DNA from: Pseudomonadota bacterium
GTDB lineage: Bacteria; Pseudomonadota; Alphaproteobacteria; Caulobacterales; Caulobacteraceae
Length of the DNA: 10,305 nucleotides
Direction: 5' to 3'
NCBI GenBank assembly: GCA_023445955.1
Contig: JAEXJH010000207.1
Coordinates: 1 to 10,305, forward strand
Each line of letters begins with the position of its first letter. Position 1 is the stretch's first letter. Below, piece after piece: positions 1 through 4,881 of this stretch. Both the position numbers and the translations under genes were made by a program. The notes beneath the pieces are model-generated. The model saw only the letters and a program-made list of their open reading frames with translations, had not been told where the DNA came from and did not search any database.

Positions 1-25
1 TCATCCTGAGCTTGTCGAAGGACGA
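1..25. repeat. Dispersed intergenic palindromic repeat, at window edge
   Basis: The segment has imperfect inverted arms: TCATCCT at 1-7 and AGGACGA at 19-25. In a minus-strand transcript the single mismatch becomes a G-U wobble, giving a 7-bp stem with an 11-nt loop. The core CCTGAGCTTGTCGAAGG is one I recognise as a very common intergenic repeat in Caulobacter, Sphingomonas and related genomes. It lies about 20 nt past the stop of the small membrane protein gene on its right, so it could end or stabilise that transcript. The left side may be cut by the window edge, so its full extent and any following T-run cannot be seen. Family assignment is from memory. Confidence 0.55.
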
Positions 26-43
26 GGTTTTCGGGCCTGACGC

Positions 44-301
44 TTAAAGCGCGCGACGGCCGAAGATCAGGTGGTACAGCGCCAGGATGACGACGGCGCC
101 GATGGTGGCCACGGCCAGGCTGTACAGGTTGAAACCCGACACGCCGCCGTTGCCGAACTGGTTGAACAGCCAACCGCCGACGAACGCGCCGACGATGCCG
201 AGCACGATATCCAGCAGCACGCCGCTGCCGGAACGGTTGACGAGCTTGCTGGCGATGAAGCCGGCGATCAGGCCCAGAAGAAGCCAGGCGAGAATGGACA
301 T
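44..301 (-). CDS. GlsB/YeaQ/YmgE-family (transglycosylase-associated) small membrane protein
   Basis: An 85-residue very hydrophobic protein with three predicted membrane segments (about residues 3-19, 27-47 and 59-80) and many glycines. The N-terminal AWLLLGLIAGFIASKL and the central DIVLGIVGAFVGGWLF are typical of the Transgly_assoc / GlsB family. These are inner-membrane proteins of unknown biochemical role that are often linked to stress responses; despite the family name no transglycosylase activity is established. The length matches the usual 80-90 residues. The ATG is preceded by GGAG (plus-strand 310-313) with 8 nt spacing, which supports this start. A GANTC site (GACTC, 308-312) overlaps the ribosome binding site. 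The gene is the last of three minus-strand genes and ends just before the repeat at the window edge. Stress regulation is likely from the family, but I could not identify an ECF-type promoter upstream. Confidence 0.9.
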   Translation of the reverse strand: MSILAWLLLGLIAGFIASKLVNRSGSGVLLDIVLGIVGAFVGGWLFNQFGNGGVSGFNLYSLAVATIGAVVILALYHLIFGRRAL

Positions 302-355
302 CGTAGGGACTCCATGAGCGTGGTCGCCCTGTGCGACCTGTCCAATGAAGGCTCC

Positions 356-367
356 AACGGCGCCGTT
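356..367. repeat. 12-bp perfect palindrome between the two small membrane-protein genes
   Basis: AACGGCGCCGTT is a perfect 12-bp palindrome. It lies 6 nt past the stop of the 37-codon ORF and about 55 nt upstream of the GlsB-family start. It could be an operator, a weak stem or chance in GC-rich DNA. There is no T-run, so it is not a convincing intrinsic terminator. Confidence 0.25.
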
Positions 368-373
368 AGTTCC

Positions 374-487
374 CTAGCGCTTCAGCTGGTCTTGCACGAG
401 GGCGATCAGCCGCTCGGCCGGCGCGCGGCCAAACGCGATGAACAGGCCCGAGCCCAGGATGGCTCCGATCAAGAATGGCAGGTTCAT
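374..487 (-). CDS. Candidate 37-residue single-pass membrane protein, unknown function
   Basis: The protein (MNLPFLIGAILGSGLFIAFG followed by RAPAERLIALVQDQLKR) has one hydrophobic helix at about residues 4-19 and an amphipathic, basic C-terminal helix. I do not recognise a family. The reading frame is open upstream to an ATG at 556, but the extra 23 residues are arginine/glycine-rich and look like noise, so I start at the ATG at 487. The only ribosome-binding sequence is a weak GGGGGCG close to the start. It lies 90 nt past the histidine kinase stop and 72 nt before the GlsB-family gene, with a plausible promoter at 519-543. The clear membrane helix and its place between two genes support a real gene, but no homology could be tested. 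Confidence 0.5.
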   Translation of the reverse strand: MNLPFLIGAILGSGLFIAFGRAPAERLIALVQDQLKR

Positions 488-518
488 AACGCAACGCCCC
501 CGATGTCCGACACGAGGA

Positions 519-543
519 GCTATTGCAGACGCTCCGTGGCCAA
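519..543 (-). promoter_or_regulatory. Candidate housekeeping promoter for the small membrane-protein gene
   Basis: On the minus strand TTGGCC (538-543) is followed after 11 nt by GCAATAGC (519-526). This resembles the Caulobacter housekeeping pattern TTGaCg-N10-14-GCTANAWC, with five of the seven specified -10 positions matching and the unspecified N making a sixth. It would place a transcript start about 20-30 nt before the ATG at 487. This is a motif match only. Confidence 0.3.
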
Positions 544-577
544 GCCAAGGCGACAAGAGGGCGCTGCGACGATCGGT

Positions 578-2260
578 CTAGGCTTCGCCCAACTGCGTGG
601 CGCCTTTGGGCGGGGCGATGATGCTCAGCACGCAGGTCAGGCCCTCGGGGGCGTAGTCGAAGGTCGCCGAGCCGGCGAGGTCGCCCTTCAGGCTGGCGGC
701 GATCAGGCGTGAGCCGAAGCCGCCGCGCTCGGGCGGCTTGACCAGGGGGCCGCCGCGCTCGCGCCACTCGATGGTCAGCAGGGTGCGCGCGCCCAGGCTC
801 CAGGAGACGGCGACCCGGCCGGTGTCGTTCGACAGCGCCCCGTACTTGGAGGCGTTGGTGGCCAGCTCGTGGAAGATCATCGCCAGCGCCACGGCGGCGT
901 TGGGCGCCAGGGGCAGGGGCGGACCGTCCAGGGTGACCTGGCTGGCATAGGGCTTCAGCGCCTCGGCCAGCAGCTCGCCCAGGTCCGCGCCTTCCCAGTT
1001 GCGACGCGTCAGCAGGTCGTGGGCGCTGGCCAGGGTGTAGAGGCGGTCATTGAACTGGTTGAGGCCGTTCTCGCCGCCCTGTTGGCCTGTGGAGCGCAGG
1101 CTGTGGCGGGCCAGGGACTGGACGACGACCAGGGTGTTCTTCACCCGATGGTTCAGCTCGTTGATCATCAGCTGCTGGCGGTCGGCCGCCTTGCGCGCGT
1201 CGTCTTCGCGAGCGCGCAAGATGTCGGCGGCGGCCTGCAGCGAGCCGCGCACCTCGGCGATCTCCTGCAGGTGCGAGGGGGCCGGATCCAGGGGGCGGCC
1301 GGCGGCCAGGGCCTCAGCCTCGGCGACCAGGCCGCGCACGTCGCGCGAAATGGGGCGGGCAAAGCCGATGGCGGCCGCCACGCCCAGGGCGATCAGCAGG
1401 GCCGCGCCGGCGATGGCCGGTCCCAGGGAGGTCAGCACCGTGCGGTTCAGCTCATCGCGCGGCACGCCGACTATGAAGGTCCAGCCAGACTTCTGCGAGC
1501 GGCTGAACGCCGACAGGGTCTTGATGCCTTCCAGCGTCTGGCTGTGGATCACGCCTTCGTTGGCGTGGGCCATGGCCCGCTGCATGTCCTTGCTGGCGTG
1601 GCGGCCCAGCATCTTGTCCTGATCGCGCGAGCGGGCCACCAGCGCGGCGTTGCGGTCGACGATGCTGGCCGTCCAGGTGTCGGGAAAGGCCTGGGCCGTC
1701 ATCAGGCTGTGGAAGTTGTCGGGCGACTGGATGTAGCCCAGCACGAAGATCTTGCCCTCGACCAGCACCGGCATGTCGAAGCCGATGATCGGCGGCAGCG
1801 GGGCGGGCCGCGGAATCAGGTCCGAAACCGTGGTGCGGCCGTGGGACATGCGGTCCCAGTCGGCGTCGGACAGGCGCATGGCCGGCGGTGTCTGGCCTGG
1901 ACCCATGCGCGTGTTGAGCAGCTGGCGGTCCTGGCTCATCAGCACGATCCAGGCGTCGCGGCCCTTGGTCGCCTCGCGCGCCTGCCTGTCGAAGGTCTTG
2001 AGGTCGCCCTCGGCCAGGGCCGACGACACGGCCAGGCCCTGCAGGATGCTCTGGCCCTGGCCGATCTGGCGGTCGGTCGCCAGGGACAGGGCGCGGGTCA
2101 TGGCCGTCAGCTGGGTGGCGAAGCGCCGCTGGCCTTCGGAATACTGCATGGCCACCAGCGCGCCCATCAGCAGGATGGCGGGCGCAGCTAGAGTCAGGGC
2201 CATGACGAGCAGCCGCCGCGCCACCGTCGAAGGCGCTTTCACCGTACTGTTGGTGGTCAC
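578..2260 (-). CDS. Membrane-bound HWE-family sensor histidine kinase
   Basis: A 560-residue sensor kinase. A short basic N-terminus precedes a first membrane helix (about 17-40), then a periplasmic sensor region (about 41-275, Cache-like in its ending, e.g. TWTASIVDRNAALVARSR and SGWTFIVGVPRDEL). A second helix (about 278-300) and a HAMP-like/coiled linker (about 301-365) follow. The dimerisation domain carries the phospho-acceptor H371 in ELNHRVKNTL. The ATP-binding region has an N-box HELATNA (N469), the WRE motif (W499, E501) that defines HWE kinases, and a glycine box GGFGSRLI. The protein should autophosphorylate and pass phosphate to a response regulator, but none is encoded nearby. 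The start is GTG; the ATG two bases upstream runs straight into a stop. The preceding GGGGCG is a weak ribosome binding site. The ligand cannot be read from the sequence. HWE kinases in alphaproteobacteria often feed the PhyR/general-stress pathway; a link here is inference. Confidence 0.93.
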   Translation of the reverse strand: MTTNSTVKAPSTVARRLLVMALTLAAPAILLMGALVAMQYSEGQRRFATQLTAMTRALSLATDRQIGQGQSILQGLAVSSALAEGDLKTFDRQAREATKGRDAWIVLMSQDRQLLNTRMGPGQTPPAMRLSDADWDRMSHGRTTVSDLIPRPAPLPPIIGFDMPVLVEGKIFVLGYIQSPDNFHSLMTAQAFPDTWTASIVDRNAALVARSRDQDKMLGRHASKDMQRAMAHANEGVIHSQTLEGIKTLSAFSRSQKSGWTFIVGVPRDELNRTVLTSLGPAIAGAALLIALGVAAAIGFARPISRDVRGLVAEAEALAAGRPLDPAPSHLQEIAEVRGSLQAAADILRAREDDARKAADRQQLMINELNHRVKNTLVVVQSLARHSLRSTGQQGGENGLNQFNDRLYTLASAHDLLTRRNWEGADLGELLAEALKPYASQVTLDGPPLPLAPNAAVALAMIFHELATNASKYGALSNDTGRVAVSWSLGARTLLTIEWRERGGPLVKPPERGGFGSRLIAASLKGDLAGSATFDYAPEGLTCVLSIIAPPKGATQLGEA

Positions 2261-2295
2261 ATTCGCCCCGCTCAGCCCAGCGGCAGGCTGGAGAG

Positions 2296-2313
2296 CGCTG
2301 GCCCCAGCGTCAA
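2296..2313 (-). promoter_or_regulatory. Candidate promoter/operator upstream of the HWE kinase
   Basis: The 67-nt gap before the kinase gene contains, on the minus strand, TTGACG (2308-2313), a good -35 match. It overlaps an inverted repeat of CGCTGG and CCAGCG around a 2-nt centre (2296-2309). The -10 candidate further downstream (GCTCTCCA) is poor. The dyad could be an operator or a short hairpin at the end of the neighbouring upstream gene. Evidence is weak. Confidence 0.3.
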
Positions 2314-2327
2314 TAGGCTTTGAGGTC

Positions 2328-3068
2328 TTATGTGTGGGGGCGCGCCAGCATCCACAGGGACATGGCGATCATCAGCAGGTTCTCGGTCAGCGAGACGAAG
2401 CCCAGCGGCACGTTGGTGTCGCCGCCGACGCAGGCGCACTTGAGCTCGCGCTTGTCGACATAGACCGCCTTGACCACCGAAACCGCGCCGACGCCGCCGA
2501 TGAACAGGCCCAGCGGCGCGGCCAAACCGGTCAGCACGCCGGCCGCCATCAGCACCCCGGCCGTCAGCTCGGCGAACGGATAGATGTAGCCGTACGGGAC
2601 CCAGCGACGGGCCAAGAGGTCGTAGTTCAGGAACATGGTCGAGAAGCTCTCGACGTCGCGCAGCTTCAGCATGGCCAGCAGGCTCATGGAGAAGGCTGCG
2701 AACCACTCGGCGGCCTGGACGGTCAGGGGCGTGTGAAAGGCCGCCTGGGAGGTCGCCAGGGCGATCAGGGCGGCCACCGCGAAGACGGCGATCACCGGCG
2801 CGTAGGTCGGGGCCTTGGGATCGCGCGCGCCGAAATGCTGGCGCAGGTCGGTGTAGCCGCCGATCCGCTGGCCGTCGATGAACACCTGGGGCGTCGTCCT
2901 GACGTCGTGCTGGGCCTTGAAGGCGTCGGTCTCGGCGCGGCTGGTCAGCCAGTGATCCTCGACCGCATAGCCCTTGGCCTTCAGCAGATGCCTCGCCTTC
3001 AAACCCGAGGGGCAGAGGTGCTCGGGCATCACCATGCGGTAGAGCACGGCCGTTCTCTGGGGTTTCAT
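2328..3068 (-). CDS. Glutaredoxin-MauE/DoxX fusion membrane protein
   Basis: A 246-residue two-part protein. Residues about 5-80 form a glutaredoxin fold. The active site is H-L-C-P-S-G with a single cysteine (C19) instead of CPxC, followed by the cis-proline motif TTPQVFIDG (P60) and the GGYTDL motif (70-75), which together resemble the glutathione-binding part of glutaredoxins. Residues about 87-242 form four to five membrane helices resembling the MauE/DoxX redox membrane family. A cysteine pair C211-A-C213 in KCACVGGDTNVPLG precedes the last helix. A thiol/disulfide transfer across or at the inner membrane is a reasonable inference; substrate and direction are unknown. The ATG at 3068 has a perfect AAGGAG ribosome site (3077-3082) 8 nt upstream, so the longer frame from 3122, which runs through the promoter and operator, is rejected. 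The gene is divergent from the MerR-type regulator at 3139-3540, which probably controls it. Confidence 0.87.
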   Translation of the reverse strand: MKPQRTAVLYRMVMPEHLCPSGLKARHLLKAKGYAVEDHWLTSRAETDAFKAQHDVRTTPQVFIDGQRIGGYTDLRQHFGARDPKAPTYAPVIAVFAVAALIALATSQAAFHTPLTVQAAEWFAAFSMSLLAMLKLRDVESFSTMFLNYDLLARRWVPYGYIYPFAELTAGVLMAAGVLTGLAAPLGLFIGGVGAVSVVKAVYVDKRELKCACVGGDTNVPLGFVSLTENLLMIAMSLWMLARPHT

Positions 3069-3076
3069 CGCAGCAA

Positions 3077-3082
3077 CTCCTT
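3077..3082 (-). promoter_or_regulatory. Ribosome binding site fixing the start of the glutaredoxin-MauE gene
   Basis: Minus-strand AAGGAG lies 8 nt before the ATG at 3068. It is the strongest Shine-Dalgarno sequence I found in the window. It decides the start against the upstream in-frame ATG at 3122, which lies inside the operator. Confidence 0.85.
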
Positions 3083-3104
3083 GGTACGCGACTGGACCCG
3101 CCCC

Positions 3105-3135
3105 ATTTAGGGTCCGTACCATGGTACGGAGTCAA
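3105..3135 (-). promoter_or_regulatory. MerR-type promoter with 19-bp spacer, driving the glutaredoxin-MauE gene
   Basis: Reading the minus strand, the -35 element TTGACT (3130-3135) and a -10 CTAAAT (3105-3110) are separated by 19 bp. A 20-bp spacing with TAAATG is also possible. Promoters activated by MerR-family proteins characteristically have 19-20 bp spacers that the activator untwists. The mer promoter of Tn501/Tn21, from memory, has TTGACT, a 19-bp spacer and TAAGGT. The spacer here is filled by the palindrome at 3113-3130. A GANTC site (3129-3133) overlaps the -35. The expected transcript start is about 30 nt before the glutaredoxin-MauE ATG. Confidence 0.75.
3113..3130. promoter_or_regulatory. 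mer-type operator: perfect 18-bp palindrome
   Basis: TCCGTACCATGGTACGGA is a perfect 18-bp palindrome of two TCCGTAC half-sites around a 4-nt centre. The mercury operators of Tn501/Tn21, from memory, have the same 7-bp half-sites and the same 4-nt spacing. The site lies between the -35 and -10 elements of the glutaredoxin-MauE promoter and immediately upstream of the regulator start. It is therefore well placed for activation of one gene and autoregulation of the other. Confidence 0.85.
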
Positions 3136-3138
3136 GGC

Positions 3139-3540
3139 ATGGAAGGCACGATCGCGACCCTGGCCCGCGAGGGCGGCGTCGGCGTGGAGACGGTTCGCTA
3201 CTACCAACGGCGGGGTCTGCTGCGAACGCCTGACAAGAGCGGCGGTTCGGCGCTCTCCGGCGGCATCCGGCGGTATGACGACGAGGATGTCCGGCGGCTG
3301 AAGTTCATCCGGTCAGCCCAGGCCGCGGGCTTTACGCTGGAGCAGATCGGCGAACTGCTGGCGCTCGACGCCGGCCAGGATCGTGCGCGAGCCAGGGCCT
3401 TGGCGCGGGAACGCATCACGGCGCTGGATGAGAAGATCGCCGAGCTGCAGGCGGCGCGGGCGGCCCTCGCCAAATTGGCCCATGCCTGCGCGGCGTCGGA
3501 CAAGGGGCCATGCCCGATCATCGAGGCGTTCGAGTCCTAG
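3139..3540 (+). CDS. MerR-family metal/thiol-responsive transcriptional regulator
   Basis: A 133-residue MerR-family activator. The winged-helix DNA-binding domain spans about residues 3-75 (VGVETVRYYQRRGLL, GGIRRYDDEDVRRLKFIRSAQ, GFTLEQIGELL). A long dimerisation helix follows (about 80-114), then a short metal-binding loop with C117 and C125 (C-x7-C) followed by PII. The DNA-binding helix closely resembles that of mercury MerR, matching the mer-type operator just upstream. The cysteine loop is spaced as in the copper regulator CueR (C-x7-C) rather than MerR (C-x8-C). The position of the first mercury ligand of MerR (C82) is an arginine here (about R82). The wing carries a few extra residues (PDKSGGSALSGG). 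An ATG at 3121 lies inside the operator; the ATG at 3139 has GGAG (3128-3131) 7 nt upstream and fits family length, so I use it. The effector is unknown; Hg(II), Cu(I) or a thiol stress signal are possible. Confidence 0.93.
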   Translation: MEGTIATLAREGGVGVETVRYYQRRGLLRTPDKSGGSALSGGIRRYDDEDVRRLKFIRSAQAAGFTLEQIGELLALDAGQDRARARALARERITALDEKIAELQAARAALAKLAHACAASDKGPCPIIEAFES

Positions 3541-3602
3541 GGCGGCTCGACATTCAAGTCAGCGGGGCCGTGCTCGTCCTTCGCCGCGAATGGCGATTGG
3601 CC

Positions 3603-4049
3603 TTAGTCTTGGGCGCCGCGTTTGCGCAGCGCGCGGGCGAAGGTCTCACCGGTCCGTTCGAAACCCGTGGCGAGCGCGAAGGCGCGCAGGTCGTCATGGG
3701 AGGATCCGGCGTCGAGGACCAGCCCGCCGCAGCCTGCCGACCGCGCGGCCTGCGAAGCGGCCTTCAACAGCAATCGGGCGATGCCGTTGCGCCGTCGCTC
3801 CGGATCGACGAGCAGGAAGGAGATCGACCCGACCTTCAGGTCGGCGGTCAGCTCGGCGCGCCAGTGCGCCACGATGACGCCCGAGGGCGGTCCCCATTCC
3901 TCGGCGATCAACACCGCGCCCGATTGGTCCAGGACGGCAGTCAGGCGGTCCTTGGTCACGGTCGCGCCGGCGCTCGAGAGCAGTTCCGCCAGCCCGTCCG
4001 CATCGCCGACCTGGGCGCTTCTGACGGAGAGCCCGTAGCGGCTCGACAT
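3603..4049 (-). CDS. GNAT-family N-acetyltransferase
   Basis: A 148-residue protein that should transfer an acetyl group from acetyl-CoA to an amine; the acceptor is unknown. The acetyl-CoA-binding motif A is visible as DPERRRNGIARLLL (82-95), where R86-R87-N88-G89-I90-A91 fits the Q/R-x-x-G-x-G/A rule. A C-terminal AFALATGFERTG (123-134) is the usual motif B. The ATG at 4049 overlaps the rsmA stop by 1 nt (TGATG), indicating translational coupling, and the overlap explains the lack of a good ribosome site. The frame is open further upstream but there encodes arginine-rich nonsense antiparallel to nothing known, within rsmA. It is the last gene of the cluster and converges on the MerR-type gene, with 62 nt between the stops and no obvious terminator hairpin. 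A ribosome- or protein-modifying role suggested by the rsmA coupling is only inference. Confidence 0.88.
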   Translation of the reverse strand: MSSRYGLSVRSAQVGDADGLAELLSSAGATVTKDRLTAVLDQSGAVLIAEEWGPPSGVIVAHWRAELTADLKVGSISFLLVDPERRRNGIARLLLKAASQAARSAGCGGLVLDAGSSHDDLRAFALATGFERTGETFARALRKRGAQD

Positions 4050-4870
4050 CAGCCCAGGGTCGCTCGCGCCAGGGCCAGGAAGCCGGCCAGGTCGACGACC
4101 TCGGCCCGCACGTCGGGACTGATGCCGGCCTTTTCGCACAGCTCGCCGCCGCCCAGCGCCTTGAGGCTGGAGCGCAGCATCTTGCGGCGTTGGCCGAAGG
4201 CGGCGGCCGTGACCCGTTCGAGGGCGGCGATGACGTCGGCGGGCGGCGGATCGGCCTTGGGGACCAGGCGCACCACGGCCGAGGCGACCTTGGGCGGCGG
4301 GGTGAAGGCCTTGGCCGGCAGGTCCATCACCGTGCGGGCGTCGCACAGCACCTGGGAGATCACCGCCAGGCGGCCATAGGCGTCGTCGTCCGTCGTGGCG
4401 ACGATGCGGTCGGCGACTTCCTTCTGGAACATCAGGGTCATCGACAGCGGCTTGAACGGGCCGGTCAGCCAGTTGATCAAGAGTTGGGTGCCGACATTGT
4501 AGGGCAGGTTGGAGACCACGTGAGCCGGAACGCCGCCGGCGGCCTTGGCGCCATCGACCTTCAGCGCGTCGCCCTCGACCAGCTCAAGACGGCCGTCCGC
4601 CACTTCGGCGACCTCGGCCAGCAGGGGCAGAAAGCGGCTGTCCTTCTCGATGGCCACGACCTTGGCGCCGGTTTCCAGCAGAGCGCGGGTCAGGCCGCCC
4701 GGGCCAGGACCGACCTCGACCACCACGTCGCCTTCATGCACGTCGGCCAGGCGGGCGATCTTGCGCGTGATATTCAGATCCAGCAGGAAGTGCTGGCCAA
4801 AGCTCTTGCGCGCCAACAGGTCGTGGCGCTCCAGGGCCTCGCGCAGGGGCGGCAGGTCGGCCAGGCTCAT
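4049..4870 (-). CDS. rsmA: 16S rRNA (adenine1518-N6/adenine1519-N6)-dimethyltransferase RsmA (KsgA)
   Basis: A 273-residue enzyme, the same length as E. coli KsgA. It uses S-adenosylmethionine to dimethylate two adjacent adenines in helix 45 of 16S rRNA late in small-subunit assembly. Motifs appear in order: SFGQHFLLD (23-31), the SAM-binding VVEVGPGPGGLT (50-61), the acidic IEKD (74-77), GDAL (100-103), and the catalytic NLPYN (121-125). The C-terminal half carries FTPPPKVASAVVRL (189-202) and AFGQRRKMLRSSLK (224-237), both standard. The ATG at 4870 lies 11 nt after the pdxA stop, with a modest GAGAG sequence in between acting as ribosome site. It is co-transcribed with pdxA, as in E. coli, and its stop overlaps the acetyltransferase start. 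All key residues are present. Confidence 0.97.
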   Translation of the reverse strand: MSLADLPPLREALERHDLLARKSFGQHFLLDLNITRKIARLADVHEGDVVVEVGPGPGGLTRALLETGAKVVAIEKDSRFLPLLAEVAEVADGRLELVEGDALKVDGAKAAGGVPAHVVSNLPYNVGTQLLINWLTGPFKPLSMTLMFQKEVADRIVATTDDDAYGRLAVISQVLCDARTVMDLPAKAFTPPPKVASAVVRLVPKADPPPADVIAALERVTAAAFGQRRKMLRSSLKALGGGELCEKAGISPDVRAEVVDLAGFLALARATLG

Positions 4871-4881
4871 CGTCTGTTCTC

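Noticed and set aside
869..2191. A 440-codon plus-strand open frame antisense to the histidine kinase
   Set aside because: Its protein is Gly/Gln/Ala/Arg/Val-rich without recognisable motifs and exactly mirrors the kinase gene. Long antisense frames are expected in GC-rich DNA.
1752..3110. A 452-codon plus-strand open frame crossing two minus-strand genes
   Set aside because: It spans the kinase start, an intergenic gap and the glutaredoxin-MauE gene with low-complexity composition. It is a shadow frame.
3069..3122. Longer N-terminus for the glutaredoxin-MauE protein starting at the ATG at 3122
   Set aside because: It would place the start inside the operator and upstream of the promoter -10, and the added residues are not glutaredoxin-like. 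AAGGAG sits ideally before 3068.
2328..3540. Mercury-resistance (mer) operon
   Set aside because: The operator and regulator DNA-binding domain are mer-like, but no merT, merP, merA or merB is present and the regulator lacks the full mercury-binding cysteine set.
3541..3602. Bidirectional terminator between the convergent regulator and acetyltransferase genes
   Set aside because: I looked for a GC-rich hairpin with flanking T/A runs in the 62-nt gap and saw none convincing.
4050..4346. N-terminal extension of the acetyltransferase frame into rsmA
   Set aside because: The extra 99 residues are Arg/Gly/Pro-rich frame-shadow of rsmA. The GNAT fold begins at the ATG at 4049.
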